Positions 51,201 to 64,000 are shown, numbered from the stretch's first letter. The stretch: DNA of 64,000 bases from Certhia americana (GCA_018697195.1 CM031879.1:48252509-48316508), one strand, 5' to 3'. Program-made: numbers and translations. Notes: generated by a model from the sequence alone, not told the origin.

Positions 51201-54200
51201 TGGTCTTTGAGACCATGCCAACAAGGCAGCAACCTCACAAAGGCCTGACACATGATAACTGGTACTCCAGTTGTCCGCTGTAACAGGAAACATCAGAAGC
51301 TCATGCCTTGACGTGACTCCAGCTGAATATGGGCATTAAGCCAGAAACCGCCTGCCTTTTTACCAGGAGATGAGTATGTCAAAAAAGGTGAGGCCAAGGG
51401 TGACAAGAGTCAATCTTCAGGTTACCCCAGCACAGTTAAAGACAATTTACTTGCTAAAGTCTGGAAGGCTCAGAGAAGAGAAGATACAAAAAAGTGGGCA
51501 AAAGACAGGGTGAAGTCTGTCCCGTGGACAGGAAATGTCTCTTTGGGATAGTTTTTAAAGTTTCATTTTCTGCCTGTGTTCCAGAGGCCAGAGGCAACAG
51601 CCTGACTATTTTTAAAGATAAGTTTGACGCACTATGAAAGACCTTGTGTGACATGATAGGATGTTGCAGTCAGGAAATGGACACCCTGACCCAGGAGAGG
51701 CATTCCAGCACTGTGCTCCTGAGCTTGGGTTCTGGCTGTCTGCAGGCTTCACTCTCTTTCTCTTTCAGGAGGAGACAGGAAAAGAAATGAAAAAAAAAAA
51801 AAACCAAAAACCAAACCTTTAATTTTACTCAAACAGAAATAATTCAGAGGGAAACAGGAAACTTCGGGAAGCAAACTCACATTAGTTAAAAAATATCTAT
51901 GGGGGTGTGTATGTCAGATGTCCCGTTTAACTGAGTAGTAGTGCTATTCCTGGGATCTGGGGTTTGACATCAGGCCAGCAGTAGTAGCTGGGCACCAGTG
52001 GCCCATGACTTGTTGGGTTGATGTGAAAGCTGAAGCCCATGCAAGATATTCCAAATGTCTGTGCCTCCAATTAGGTTGTGAGAACATGTTGCTAGCATGA
52101 GCCCATACTAGCATGTAATCTGATGCAAGCCCAAAAAGCTGGAGGTGTTGATCTGAATGTTAAACAAAAACACTGGAGACTAATACCCTGAAGATCTGGT
52201 ATTTTATATCTGACCATAAAACTTGAGAAGCTGAAGAATGGTTAAAGAGACAACCTACCTGTTGGAAGTACAGGTCTCATCCTTGGCTAGAAGTCTTGAC
52301 TGCTTTCCCTAGCCTGGGGACCACAGCTTCAGAGCTCTTGCCTCATCACAGAAACAGCAAATGTACATTCAGGCAAAGGGAGACTACAAAACAGAAGCCA
52401 CCAAGAAAGCTGTGACAGTTTCCCACCTGGACAATTACCATCTCCAGTGTTTTGCTAGAAGGTGGAGTGACACAAGCCTCTGCCCTGCAGAGAGGAAGAT
52501 ACTGTATGGGAGATTCCCACTTCGTGTTCCTTTTTGCTCTACTCCATCAGGATTTATTCTGCTTCCATCTTCCTTTGTTCTCTGGTCCACTGTCACCTCT
52601 CAACCTGATCCAGAAAAAAGGGCTTTAAGGTGGAAGCTGTATTACAGAATTTACAAAATCAAATGCTCAAAAGCAAGAGACATCTTGGTCATGACTGTAT
52701 TAAAAATTAAATGGTGCCAGGTTGTGTCCCCAGACTCCAGAACTGAATCACCAGCTCCTTAATTGTAGTACATTCCCTGTCACTTTTTGACGCAGACCAA
52801 GGAGGGGTCCTACCAGACAATGCCTTTAAACAGTCTGTGATTTAGCCCAGGCCAGGAACAATTCTTCATAAGGAGTTTGCAGACAGACACCCTCTTCTGG
52901 AGGAAAATGAGGTTTAATGTAAGTAAATGCAGACCTTTCCATTCCAATTGGTTTCAGTGCCAGAGAAAGATCTTACATTAAGTTTTCTAGTACAGCTATA
53001 GCCTACAGTATTGTTCAAGGAGTAGGGTAGAAAAGGCTACAGGGTTTGGAAATATCTCTCTTGTAATCTGCTTATACTGTTAAACAACATCATCGGTCAC
53101 ATCTCTGTGACAAAGAGAGCTGTGGCTGCTTCCTTCATCTCTATCTCTGTTTATTAAATGGCTCATTGGCAAAGTCATGGGAATAAACTACAACAGGCAT
53201 GAAACTCACCTTTTTGGAAAGTACAGCAGAGAAATAGAAGCACATTTCTATGTCTAGTTCTCTGGAGTAGCAAAAAATATATGCATGGGGGAGGAGGAAA
53301 GGAAGACTGCTCAAAAAGAAATGAGGTGTGAGGGCAGGTCACATGGGGCTAGGTTGCTGACTTTAACCAAGAGTCAAGGGTCTTATGCCAATTTACATTA
53401 CCCAGCTGATTCTATTCAAAAAGCCTAAATGTATATGCAAGTGAGGTTACAAACTTTCAGCTCCATTCATCTTTTGCATCTGAAGTACTTGGAGCACAAC
53501 AGCAATCAATTAGTGCCAGCTCTCCCACTGAGATAATTCAGAGGATCTTTTCCTGCCCAACAGGGTCTATTTTTCATGTAGATTCCATATTGTGATTAAA
53601 ATGGAGGCATTTTCTCATTTAAGAGGAGAAAAAAAACCCCACACCAAATACTCTAAAATCTTCAACAAATAAGGCTTTTTTGGGGAAAACTTGCTTTTTT
53701 TCTTGTTCTTTTCTCAGTGAACTGTTAATTTAAATGAAAAAAACTGTGCCAGCAATGGGCAGTGATACAAAGAGATTGATTGATCCACCCTATTTCACTC
53801 TCACGTACCTTTTGAGGTACATGTACCTTCTGAGTGAGGCTTGTCAATCACCTTGGTACTTGATATTGTCCCTACCTCCCACACCACTGATTAATGTCAC
53901 TCACGGAATGAGCAGAGAGGGCGCGGAGGCAGATTCTGCCAGCAGCAAGAAACTTACTTCATATCAAACTTGCAAAATACAGCCTAAGATTCATGCCATG
54001 TAGGTGGAGGGAGGAGGAGAGGAAAACATCTTTTCCTTGAAGGACTCATGGCTTCATGGCTGCTTTTATTTCTTGTGAAAAATAACCCGTCTAGTTTAAG
54101 GAGGAGAAGAGAGAAGGTAGGTTGGTTTTTAGGACCACTGTGTGGTGCCTTGGTAGTAAAACAGCAAACGGTGAAGGGGTGAAGGATATACCAGGAAACT

Positions 54201-56739
54201 GCACTACTTGTGGAGGGTCTCTGCGAAAGCAGGTCATCCATATCCAACTACCAGAGACAGCTAGACTGTTTTTATGGAATTATTTTCACATGGCAGGAGC
54301 CCAAGAGACTCTGCAGTATGGTAGAGAGGTAGGGAAGGAAGAAGGAGAGAAGTGGGAGGCTGGCTGTCATGTCTGCATGTTGACAGCCAACATCTTGGAA
54401 GCTCAATAGAGAAGTCTTCTGCTAAATGTTGGCCTAAGAAGAGGTGACATGCAGTAGCTGGAAATGGTGTGGAGCTGCAAAGAACTGAACTGGAATATCT
54501 TTAAAGCCTGAGCATGCCTGGGAATTGGAGCTGTGTTCACATCCTATGAAGGGTTAATTGGGAAGTTATGGAGTTGAAAGGGGGGTTGGAGGGTCCTAAA
54601 TTTCATCTAGTTGTGAATGAAGGATGGGAATTACACTTCAGACTGGGATGTGACAGAAATATCTGTGTTGCATAGTGGCTACTCAGTGCATTTAGAGTCT
54701 GGAGTGGGACAGAGACTTACCTGTATGGCATGGGTTCCACCTTCTGCAAAACTAGGCTGTTAATATTGCTGGAATACATACTTTGAGGTTTAGGAATGCT
54801 TGCAAAAGGGTCCAGGGGAGCCCTAATACCCCAAAGTCAAACAACAGTGAGCTCCAACCACTTCCACTGGTGGCAGTGAGATCTGAGTGGAGGAAGGGAG
54901 TAGGGATGGCTTGCAATGGGGTTGGACTGGGCTTTTTAAAGAGCCATATCATTGGAGTGCCATGAGCTTTGACATCTGCGGGATGAGGAGCCTGGACAGG
55001 TAAATTTTGATGTGAGAAAGGAAGCCTTAAGGGAAAAGGACGCAAAAGGCAATGGAGGGCTGGGAGAGAGCTCTTAAGGGTAGAGACAGATGCTCCTGCA
55101 GTCTTTGCAGTAGCTGCTCATCCCAGCATTAGTCATCAACCCCCAGCCAAACTCTGTCAGGAGCCCCAAACAGCCCTGGCAGAGGCAAGGGGAGCTGCAG
55201 GAGCAGGGCTGCCCTGTGCCTGTCCAGCCTACACCCAGACCCACCTCCTCTGGCCTCTCATAAAAGCAGAGATCTTGGGCTAACCTGGCACATGGACTTC
55301 CACCCCCTTCTACGGGCACTAACTACAACCCACAAAGCCACCAGTATCATTAAAAGGCCATTATGTGAATACGTACAATTAGGGATTACAACACAGCTTG
55401 ATTCTGCACCCTCTGACACTGCCAACAAAGCCCTGCTCGGGCAGGAGTCCTTTCCAAGACATGGATGGGGTTCTCCACATGACATTCACACTTTCAGGAA
55501 CTGATCTTTTCACTGCCAAACAAAAGCTATACAGCTGGATTCCATGCACAAACGACTCCATCTAGAAATAGATGTCCAATTAAGGGAAAAGATGCTTCCA
55601 AAAATCATTTTGTTTCCTACAGTTTAGAAGCTTTCCCTTGTTTTTTGGGTTTTTTTTAGTAGACTTCTCATGTTAATCAGTTCAGGATTAGTTTATTTTT
55701 AACTGAATTTGTAAATTCCTACACACTAAGCCTCCAATACCAAAAGAACAGAATCTGCTATTTATTTTTGTTTTTTAATTGCAGAACACCTATCACATTT
55801 TCCACTCCATCTTTTGTTTCAAAGACTTTCATGTCATTGTAATTCAATAGACCTAAAATCTGTTTTTAAGGGAAGCTGCAGAGCTCAGAAGATCCAGCAC
55901 CAAGCAGACCCCATGAGTTTTTGAGTGCTCTTAAGGACAATCAAGAGAAGTAAAAAGTTTTAAGATGAGGTTAGTGCAATGATCTGATGAAGTACATCTT
56001 AGGGTCAAACAAATGACCTGGGATGGGGAAAAAAGAACGAGAGTTCACAAAACAGATCGTTCTGCCCAGCAGAGATCCCTACAGCCCCATGGAAAATCAT
56101 TCCTCGGAGCTGGTGAAGACAACAGGACACATGGAGAAAGGAAGGGGAAGCTGCTTAGAGCAGGTTCATGTCAGGCAGGTGTGATTTCTTGGTTTGTTTT
56201 GGTGCCCCATCTTTCTTCTGGGATTATCCATGTTCAATGGCTCAGGACTACCACTCTTCAGTAAATGCTGAGGTTTGATGGAGAGGAGGATCCCCATCCT
56301 CCCCAGGCCTCCAGGAACTAAAAAACCTCCTGGAAAAGCATATTTTGCCAGAGTGTTGGGCTGGAGTTGTCCAGCTGGTTTGGCACTGGGTTTCATCAAG
56401 ATTTCCAGCCTCTGACATTTCGTTGTCCCTCACCTACAAACGCCTGAGCCTTTGGTACAGGGCAACCAAAACCGCAGGAGAGGCCAGTGGGACAGGTGGA
56501 GGTACAAGTGGGTGCCAGAGGATGGAAGGAGGAGAGGGGAGATTGAATTCTCCTACACCACGCTCAATATAGATTTGAGCCGCTGTGATCACAGCCCCCT
56601 CCAGCCTCACCCACAGCTCTGCGCAGCTCCCCAGGCTGTCTGTGGGACACCCTGGGAGAGGGCGTGGAAGAAGCCAAACAAAAAACAAACAAACAAAAAA
56701 ATTAAGGAAAAGAAAAAATAAATAAAGGAGAGAAAAAAG
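42286..56739. other. Intergenic DNA downstream of RASD2
   Basis: Fourteen kilobases without a recognisable gene. I looked for myoglobin exons, expected downstream of RASD2 by mammalian synteny, and saw none. Short frames (43049-43423, 47979-48356 and 52361-52762, all +) have no known domains. Simple features include a 20-bp imperfect tandem repeat at 44118-44160 and an A-rich tract near 51788-51803. A sequence at about 54583-54615 weakly resembles a CR1 3' end and is not called. Confidence 0.5.
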
Positions 56740-56784
56740 AGAAAAATCACCCGCCCCCCTTCGGCGGGGGCGCGAGGCGCCAGG

Positions 56785-56800
56785 GCGCCATCTCGTGGCG
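56785..56800 (-). promoter_or_regulatory. CTCF-like motif in the CpG island
   Basis: GCGCCATCTCGTGGCG closely fits the CTCF core in reverse orientation (consensus near GCGCCMYCTRSTGGC). CTCF sites often border CpG-island promoters and can set chromatin loops; occupancy here is inference. Confidence 0.5.
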
Positions 56801-56892
56801 TCTCCCCCTCAGTGACGGCCCCGCGCCATGTCCGCGCCAGGGCCCCTGTCCGTGCCCAGAACTGGCTCCACCGCCTTCGGGGTGCCATCAAA

Positions 56893-56900
56893 ATGCAAAT
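56893..56900 (+). promoter_or_regulatory. Octamer (POU-type) motif ATGCAAAT
   Basis: Perfect octamer within the CpG island, about 100 bp from the CTCF-like site. A near-copy, GTGCAAAATGC, follows it. Octamers bound by POU factors are common in promoters, but the motif is short enough to arise by chance. Confidence 0.35.
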
Positions 56901-57135
56901 TCTGTGCAAAATGCAGAATTCCGAGGAACTGGATTACTTGGAGGGTGGGGGAGTTGAAACTCCGGGAAAGCGCTTCCCACGATTTCAGCGGCAGTCATGA
57001 GCCGCGAGCAGCGGGTTTCCCCTGCAGTGCCTCCCACGCCCCGAGCCGGGGCCCTGCAGCTGTGCTGACACGGCGGCTCCTGGGGCAGCCCCGCGGCTCC
57101 CGGCGGCCCAGCCTTCCCACTGGGCCAGGGAGGAA

Positions 57136-59617
57136 TCGTCTGACAAAGCACACTTGGAATCAACAAGTGTCAGTTTGTTAAACCTCGTGCTTTAACCACT
57201 GTGAAGTCTGGTGGCTTGCTGGTGGCTAAAAGCCTGAGTAACTATTCCTTTGCTCCATATACCAGGTGGGAAAATTCCCAGCTGGGAAATTGGATAGCGC
57301 TAAGGTCTTCATCTATGGGCAGCTTGCCTTGGCAGTGTTGCAGGAAGGTTTCCATGACCAATCATGGAAATTCTGGTCAAAGGAAGAGAGAAGGCAAAAT
57401 AAAAGTCCTTGTGAGCAGCTGTCAGGCAGCTACTGTCCTTTGTAGCTCACCTCAGAGTGCTTGGCTTACACTCAGAGAAAAAACGATGACCCCAAAGCTC
57501 AGGAACAGAAGATGGTGAAATGAGTTCTCAAGTCTTATTGTAAGCATGGTCCTCAAGTGCGGCAGCAGAACTGAAAGCTCTGGTACCTTCATCTCTGATT
57601 TAATTGTTCTTGACCTTCTTAGTTACTGGACTTGATGCAATGAGTCACAGCTGACAGAGTACAACCATTTACCTCTGGACTTTTCCCAGGGAATGGTTTG
57701 ATGCTGTTTGGCTTGAATGGAAATGTGGAAATCCAACCCATTATGTCTATCAAAACGAGGGAAGTTCTGTTGTGACAGTATCAACCACTACATCTTATGT
57801 ATAACTAAGTGCTCCTCAGATGACATTAGAAAAATAAATTTGGCTTTTTTTTTTTTCTTTAGAAAGTAGTAGAGATCATCTCTATCATCTGGGGTCATTT
57901 TTTCTGTCTTCAATACAGCATCAAGAATTTTCAGGCTCAAGAATTTTTCTCCATGAACTTCAAGCTGAGCTCACAATGAAGCTAATGTCAAGGGTGTCAT
58001 TTGGGGTTATTTTCTGCAACTGAATCTCATTTTGTTGCAGTGCTCATCTCCTTTCTCTGGCTGTTTTGTAAGCCAAGCCACCTCCTATCTTGACACCTTC
58101 CACTCTTCAAAGAGTGCTAGAATCACTTTGAAGTCCTTTGTGTCATGGTGCCTAGTCCTACAGATGGAGCACACTGTCTCTCACAATTACCCAAAGGAGT
58201 TATGTGAAGGACAAGTAGATCCATTTGAGTCTATTTTGTGTCTGACTGGTGTTGCTTCTCTACAGTTTAAAGCTGTGTTGAGGCTGTGTAATGAAATCGT
58301 GTCACATTACCTTGTGCAGCAGGGTGGAGCATCTGGAAGCAAATGAGTGAAATCTGTCCTTGGTTGAAGTGACTGTCCCTTTCTGGAGCAGGTTAAGCCT
58401 ACAAGAGAAAAAGCACAAGTCAACAGCTGCATGTCAGGTAGGCTGTGCTTACACACAGCTTTTCTAGAGGAACTTTAGAAGCTGCACTACAAAACTGGAT
58501 GTGGTCTTCTGACAGTTATGTCAATGCAAAGGTGAACCTCCAGCAGAAGATAGTCAGGTGACTTAAGGAATGATAGTCATGCACTTATTTTTCACATTCT
58601 TGAGGAGTGAAAATTACTAATTTCACCTTATTGGGAAATTATCTCAGTGGAACCCTTACTGGGAACAAATGTCAGCTCAGCAAGGTTGTCTACAGAGCAC
58701 AGACTATTTAACTTTGGTCTCTTGTACTTTGTCCAAACATTCAGTCATTCCTCTACCAATTGTAATAAAGGTAGTGCCTCAAATGGATTAAAAAAAGTTT
58801 TCATTGAGGAAGGATTTTTTTTTTTTTAAATAAATGGTGTTCTGTGAAAGGCTGGGGAAGACGCTCTACAATGAAACTTCGAAGCCAGTCATCTGAATGT
58901 GGAAAGACATAGCCCACTACTATGTCTGTAATAAAGAAGCAGGTTGAGTCTGAAGATATACATGTCCTTTCCCTGGTTCCATTTGTCATTTAAGTATGTA
59001 ATCAGATCTCCAACATCTAGCTAGATGTTGTTGCATTAGCAGCTGTTTCACATCTGGGACATTGGACAGTAACAATTAACTGAATGGAAGAAAGAGTCTG
59101 AACCAGGAATCCTAACTTTATAGCAATCTTGGTTTGAAAAGAACTTTGGGATTTACTGAAGAGATGGAAGGAAGAAATCCCTTGTACTTGGGCCAAACAA
59201 TATCTCCTCCAGTAATGTATGTGACAACATCCCAAGGAAATGACAAGAAAGAAGAACTAGTCAGAGCTAGTTAAAGTGCTTTTTTTTTCTTTCCCATTTT
59301 TCATTGCTCAGTTTCCCAGAGGATTTCTTCTTGACCAGCTATGCGGTAGTACCAAACATGACTCAAACTGCTACTTGACTAATGTCATCATTTACAGTCT
59401 TTCTCTGCAGCCTGGGTGGGCAAATATGCTTCCCATTTATGTCTCTGTTGCAGGCCAAATCCCAATTACATTGGGTGAAAAATACACAAATGAACAAGCA
59501 ATGTCATGACAAGTAGTTTAGGTTGTACTGGGGAGTTGCATTAATTCCTCCACAGAATAGTTTTCTCAGGACACAACAGTATACAGCTTAAAAGTGGAGC
59601 AGAACTTGGTATCATCT
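57136..59617. other. Intergenic or possible intronic DNA beyond the CpG island
   Basis: No exon can be recognised. A T-rich tract lies at about 57846-57858. A frame at 58032-58346 (+, 104 codons) has no known domain. If the island is a + strand promoter, this would be its first exon or intron. Confidence 0.45.
59011..59030. repeat. Perfect 20-bp palindrome
   Basis: CAACATCTAG is followed immediately by its exact reverse complement CTAGATGTTG. No flanking transposon ends were found, so it is recorded as an isolated inverted repeat. Confidence 0.95.
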
Positions 59618-59822
59618 CTTGCCTTGGTCAACTGCACCACTCAGCTTGGTGTCATCTGCAAAATTGCTGAGGATGCACTTCATCCCACTACTTGTGCCCT
59701 TACTATTAAGATGTACTAATATTGAGTAGTTTTTGTCCCTGTATGGACTTTTGAGGGTTTTGTATGGACTTTTGACTCCTGTGAGGGTCAGTACACACTG
59801 CAAGGACACCACTCAGCCTTCT
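59618..59822 (-). mobile_element. CR1 LINE fragment, reverse-transcriptase region
   Basis: On the minus strand the frame reads LSNFADDTKLSGAVDQ, which contains the FADD box of the CR1 reverse-transcriptase active site. The DNA (complement of ACTGCACCACTCAGCTTGGT) matches the conserved CR1 ORF2 stretch. Only about 200 bp survive, with stops and a small internal duplication (TGTATGGACTTTTGA at 59740 and 59761), so it is inactive. Both ends are truncated and no CR1 tail is present. Confidence 0.9.
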
Positions 59823-62800
59823 TAGGCATACCTAGTGCATCTTTTGCTTTTTTCTCAGTTTGCTCCAGTCCCACTACAATAAGAACAGCCTAACAGGGAA
59901 CTACTCTTGTAAATATGAATCTTGGTTTACATAGTAATTTGTACCAAAACATTTCCTATCCAGAATTCTTAATAGCCATCTATGGTATCCTACCAGGCAG
60001 AGAAACCCTGCACTTGGCCAGCTCTGACACCAGTCAGCCAAGTGCAGAGGATGAGAGTTAAATAAAATGGATCATTAAGAAAAAAACAAACAAGCAAACC
60101 AAATCATCTCAACCATTTCCCAAATAAAAGGATCTGGCTAGGCCCCCTGGTTTCCTGCAGCACTTACCCATCTATGCTGCTTCATAGTTCTTGTTTAAGG
60201 GTCACTTGCTGAGATGAGAATGAGTTTGCTGCTGTTAACAGAGGACCACGGCTGGAAGTCATACCACATGGATTTGGCCATGACATCTTTGAGGATGCAG
60301 AGCTAGGCCACAAGAAGAGCAGTCTCCCCCTTGAATGCCCAGTAAGGGGGAGAAATGAAAGAGAATGAGTATGAAACAGGGACTGCAAATGGCAGCAAAA
60401 CTTCCCCAGGAAATCTAGCACCAAGCCCCAAACCACCAAAGAAGGAGCCAAAGCCCATGTGGCAGGAATTGGGTAACTGTTGCTGAGCAGAATGGAGCCC
60501 ACCCTTTGCACAGCAACACAAGCTCATTTTGACTGATTTCCATGGATATCTGCTTCCACTACATCTGCTGTGGGGAATTGCAGTTTGAAGGCTTTAAATA
60601 GATCACAGTTATTGCCACAAAAGGCACTAATAAAAGGGGCTGATACTTCAGCTGATGAATAGATGCAGAGCTGATTTCCAAGTTTGTACTGCATCATGAG
60701 CAGAAAGAAATCAGTAATCCTAAGCCTGTGGCAAAGAATGTGCTATATGAATCCAGGTCTTTGAAAGGTCTCACACCCACTGAAATTGATGAGTATTGAG
60801 AGGCTGTGTTTGGGGCTCCGGAACAAAACATTTAGTTCTCTGTATTAACTATAGCCTTTGTGCTGTACATACACACCCGCACACATGCACTCTCATCACA
60901 GACTTAATTGTATGTAACTGTAGGTAAGCACTTCCAACAGGAGGGAAATTAAATGCCCAAAGAAAGGTTATTCTTTAAATTTATTTCAAAATGCTCTGCC
61001 CTCAAGATACAAGTGATGTGTCTCTTCTCTTTCAACAGACACTCTCTAGTATGTGTTAGTTCTTATCTCACCAACACCAGTACTTGAAAGGATGCTGTAC
61101 TCTGCAGCACTTACTCTGTTTAGGTCTATTTCTAACGCTGAGAGGCTCTAACACAATTTTCTTCATAATTAACCCCTTTACTGAGGGCGATGCAGTGTTG
61201 TCCATCTCCAACCTGACCATAGATGGAAAGAAAAGGCATTGTTTCCAGTTCTATTTTTTCCCTATTGTATGTTGCCAGAAGAATTGGAACTGAAGACTTC
61301 CCAGTTATGAGCCACTGTGTGTATGAACAGGGATGTGAATCAGTTAAGAATGGAAATGTTTTTTGACCATCCTCCATGAAATCTGTGCATTCCTTCCAGC
61401 CAGGCACAGCTGCAAGCTAGCCTCAAAACAGAGCAATAAAGAACGAAAACCCTCTTTCTCTTGTTGCACTCACACTCTTCCAAAGAGAACTGTGAGTGTG
61501 GGTAGATCCAGATGTTACTGTCAATGAGGTGGGAGGAGAGGTTGGAAGCATAACTCTCAGGAAAAACAACCCCAGACTCTCCGAACACCACACAGCAGGC
61601 TGTCACATAGGCTGTTGTTCCCAAGCAGATACTTCATGCTTTGAAATATGTCGTTTAATGCTAGGCACAGAAATATCTTGTCTTTCCTCTCTCCATTTTT
61701 CTTCTTAAAGAGAATCCCCTTGGAAAGGAGTGGTCCCATTAGAGACAAGACAAGTAACAGACTTAAAGGTATATGAAGGCCCTGGTTGCTGGAGTAGAAA
61801 TACTCCAGGCTGAGCCCGTTGCCCAGGACTCCAGCACATCAGTAGAGAGTTTGATGGCTTAAAAGGATTCAGCCAGCCATGTGTGGAGTGAGGAGGACTA
61901 GCTAAGTACAGTCAATATAAAAAGCAGCACTGGGTTTTGGGGTTTTTTTTTAAAGCCACTCCTTTAGAGTCTAGGTACATGAGTCAGGCAGGGATCCATC
62001 ACTGTAGCCTGGTCTCCTGAAAACAAGCCCTTTCCAAAATGGAAAGGCACAGCTCATTTTTAAAAGACCAAAGGATTATGAGCTACCTATGTGATAACAG
62101 GCATGCACCTGAACCTTGTCCACTAATCACGCTATTGGATGGAGGTAGCTGGAACAGCATTTTTTGGAGGCTGGATTAGGCAAAATACGACTGGATCTGC
62201 CAAAGTAAGCAGAAAAGGTCACTTCCATGGATTATAAATTAACTTAGGCAAATGAAACCTGGATGGCTTAGATCCACCCAAGATGGTGGCAAAATGTTAG
62301 AAATCAAGGAGGGGATTGCAGATGAAATTGAAAGCATGTGCATATTTACACAGGAAGGTCTGAGGTTCATACACTAGGATTTAGGGACCTCTCTTCTGCT
62401 GGTGACATATTTAGATATCCATGACCTTTATTATCTCAGTCTGGGAGTCTTCTTTTCTTTGGAAGTGAGAAGATTAGCAACCTCCCAAGTGCCACCATAG
62501 TTCATAGTTCATCTCCAGAGAACTTCATTTCAAGTTCAGCCCCAAAGTCTTTGGACTGCTTCACTTCGCATGCAGAATCTGTAATCTGTCAGAGTATTTA
62601 CACTGCACCTGCATTGTGACTGCACATCTGTATACAGGATGTCCTTTGACAACTGCTAAAATGAAACCACTTCAAAGCAGGAAATGCTCACTGGCAGATG
62701 GCACAACTTCACACGTCTTCCTACACAAAAAGAACACAAACACCCACTGCCCTGCAGTCAGCAGTCTGGCCTAGTGGACAGCTGTATGAAAAAAGCCTGA

Positions 62801-64000
62801 AAACTATTGTGCTTGTGCCTTTCTGTCTCAGTTTACCCTCTCTGAAATGGGTTTAATTGCACAGTACTGTAGATTGAAAGCATAAATAGGTCTCTAAGGT
62901 CTAGGCTAAGAACAGTAGAGCACATAACTCTACTGACATATTGTAAGAGGGGTGTTGTTTCAATATTTTATAGACTGAGAGTTTTAAACTGGATAAATCT
63001 GAGTTCTTAATTACCATTAGGAATTAGAACAGAGCTTGTCCCAGATGACACTTACAGTCAACAAGTTTTTGATGTAAAACAGATAAGGAAACTACAACTC
63101 TGCTCAACTAGAAAAGCCATAGTAGGAAATACGTTAAGAATTATTTTCTAATTACTCTTCTTGTTATAAGCTAGCAATTTGAGACTGTTATGAAGAATTC
63201 CATTTCAGGACAGAGGATTTTTACTGACAAGGAAAAAAATTGATGACTTTATGCACTGAGGGATCATTTCTCATCTGTACAGGGAATATAGCAAAAGACA
63301 GAGACACCAGTTTAAACATGGCATGCTAAAATTAGCTGGGGCATTAGTTGAGTTAGCAATACATGCTATTATCAAGGCAAACACAAAATATACAAAAAGT
63401 TTCTTTCTCATGATTTATGGGCCAGCTTTGTGAAAGCATCACATCCATAATCTTAACACCATGAGAAAGCTTCATCTTTCTTCACCAATTAGCAGCTTGA
63501 GTTAGGAAACTCCCTCCATTGTATTACAGCAGAGGGGTTGTCAGAATGGTGCTATTGCTCTTCAGGAGGCACTAGTAGAGTAAATAGCTTTGGGGGACAG
63601 AGGCAGTTGTGCCTCCATTTCCCGCCTGTATTTCATTTTTCTTTCTTCCTTACGAACCCCACAGATTGATTTGCCCTCAGAAGGGGAGCTGAGAGCTGAA
63701 AGTATGGCACTTGGTGAGCTCTGCCTCCTTTTCCACCATCTCTGAACAGCTTGTCTGAGCGTGACTGGTGCAAACCCTTTGCTCAGCCACAGACCCTGCA
63801 GGGAGACCATATGGCTGGTTTAGACAAAACTCTGTGGTATTTTTACTCCTTTATACCCAACCAACTCACAGTTAATCCATGGCATCCCTCAAAGGGCACC
63901 AGACTATTCATCCAGCTGAGTGAAAAAACACAGACTCACTTTGACACTGTATCAGCTAACTCTCCAGATAACCCCACAGCTTGCCAAGAGGACAAGTCTG
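59823..64000. other. Intergenic DNA to the window end
   Basis: No gene, RNA or transposon recognised. Overlapping frames at 60182-60527 (minus) and 61084-61748 (both strands) are short and lack known motifs. The last 2 kb are AT-leaning with nothing notable. Confidence 0.45.

Larger units (their letters stand above)
56745..57135. promoter_or_regulatory. Isolated CpG island, likely promoter
   Basis: The only strongly CpG-dense stretch in the window. The first 100 bp from 56750 carry more than 15 CpGs, with further CpGs to about 57115, against a CpG-poor background. In vertebrates such islands mark promoters of protein-coding or lncRNA genes. No known first exon is visible on either strand. 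An ATG at 56828 in good context (G at -3) opens 117 codons on + (56828-57181) with no recognisable domain. The left edge contains a 7-bp-stem hairpin at 56752-56772 (CGCCCCC / GGGGGCG). Strand and gene are unknown. Confidence 0.65.

Noticed and set aside
54583..54615. GGGTTGGAGGGTCCTAAATT... resembling a CR1 3' end
   Set aside because: Only about 30 bp match, with indels and no flanking CR1 sequence, so it is too weak to call.
42286..64000. Myoglobin (MB), expected downstream of RASD2 by mammalian synteny
   Set aside because: No globin exon sequence was found on either strand. The gene probably lies beyond the window.

Overview
The window looks like 64 kb of an avian nuclear genome with one protein-coding gene that can be recognised with confidence. 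Two CR1 LINE fragments (30521-31325 and 59618-59822) are typical of birds and other sauropsids. A solo LTR at 12014-12467 resembles endogenous-retrovirus LTRs I associate with songbirds. Most of the sequence is AT-leaning, CpG-poor and intergenic. I see no bacterial-type operons, no tRNA or rRNA genes and no CRISPR. Many open frames of 60-160 codons overlap on both strands, as expected by chance in non-coding vertebrate DNA.

The gene is RASD2 (Rhes), a Ras-family GTPase, on the + strand. Its two coding exons (38204-38474 and 39955-40484) join across a 1480-bp GT-AG intron to give 266 residues, the same length as human RASD2. All five GTP-binding motifs and a C-terminal CAAX box are present. 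A noncoding first exon ending at a strong splice donor at 34767 is proposed, inside a local CpG-enriched stretch. A second strong donor pair near 28.5-28.8 kb could mark further upstream noncoding exons or a separate lncRNA. The 3' UTR probably ends near 42285, after an ATTAAA signal at 42258 with AU- and GU-rich DNA downstream.

Region by region: 1-34 kb is intergenic, with a (GAAAA)n microsatellite, poly-T tracts, the solo LTR (with matching terminal inverted repeats and a 4-bp target duplication), a helix-rich 85-codon orphan frame at 10390, small tandem duplications and the larger CR1 fragment. 34-42.3 kb is the RASD2 locus. 42.3-56.7 kb is featureless intergenic DNA. 56.75-57.13 kb is an isolated CpG island with a CTCF-like motif and an octamer motif and no known gene attached. 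57.1-64 kb is intergenic, with the second CR1 fragment and a perfect 20-bp palindrome.

In mammals RASD2 lies between MCM5 and MB. Neither is visible here, so any such neighbours must lie outside the window. The points most worth checking are the orphan CpG island, the upstream exon candidates and the orphan frame at 10.4 kb. I did not find a convincing previously undescribed system.
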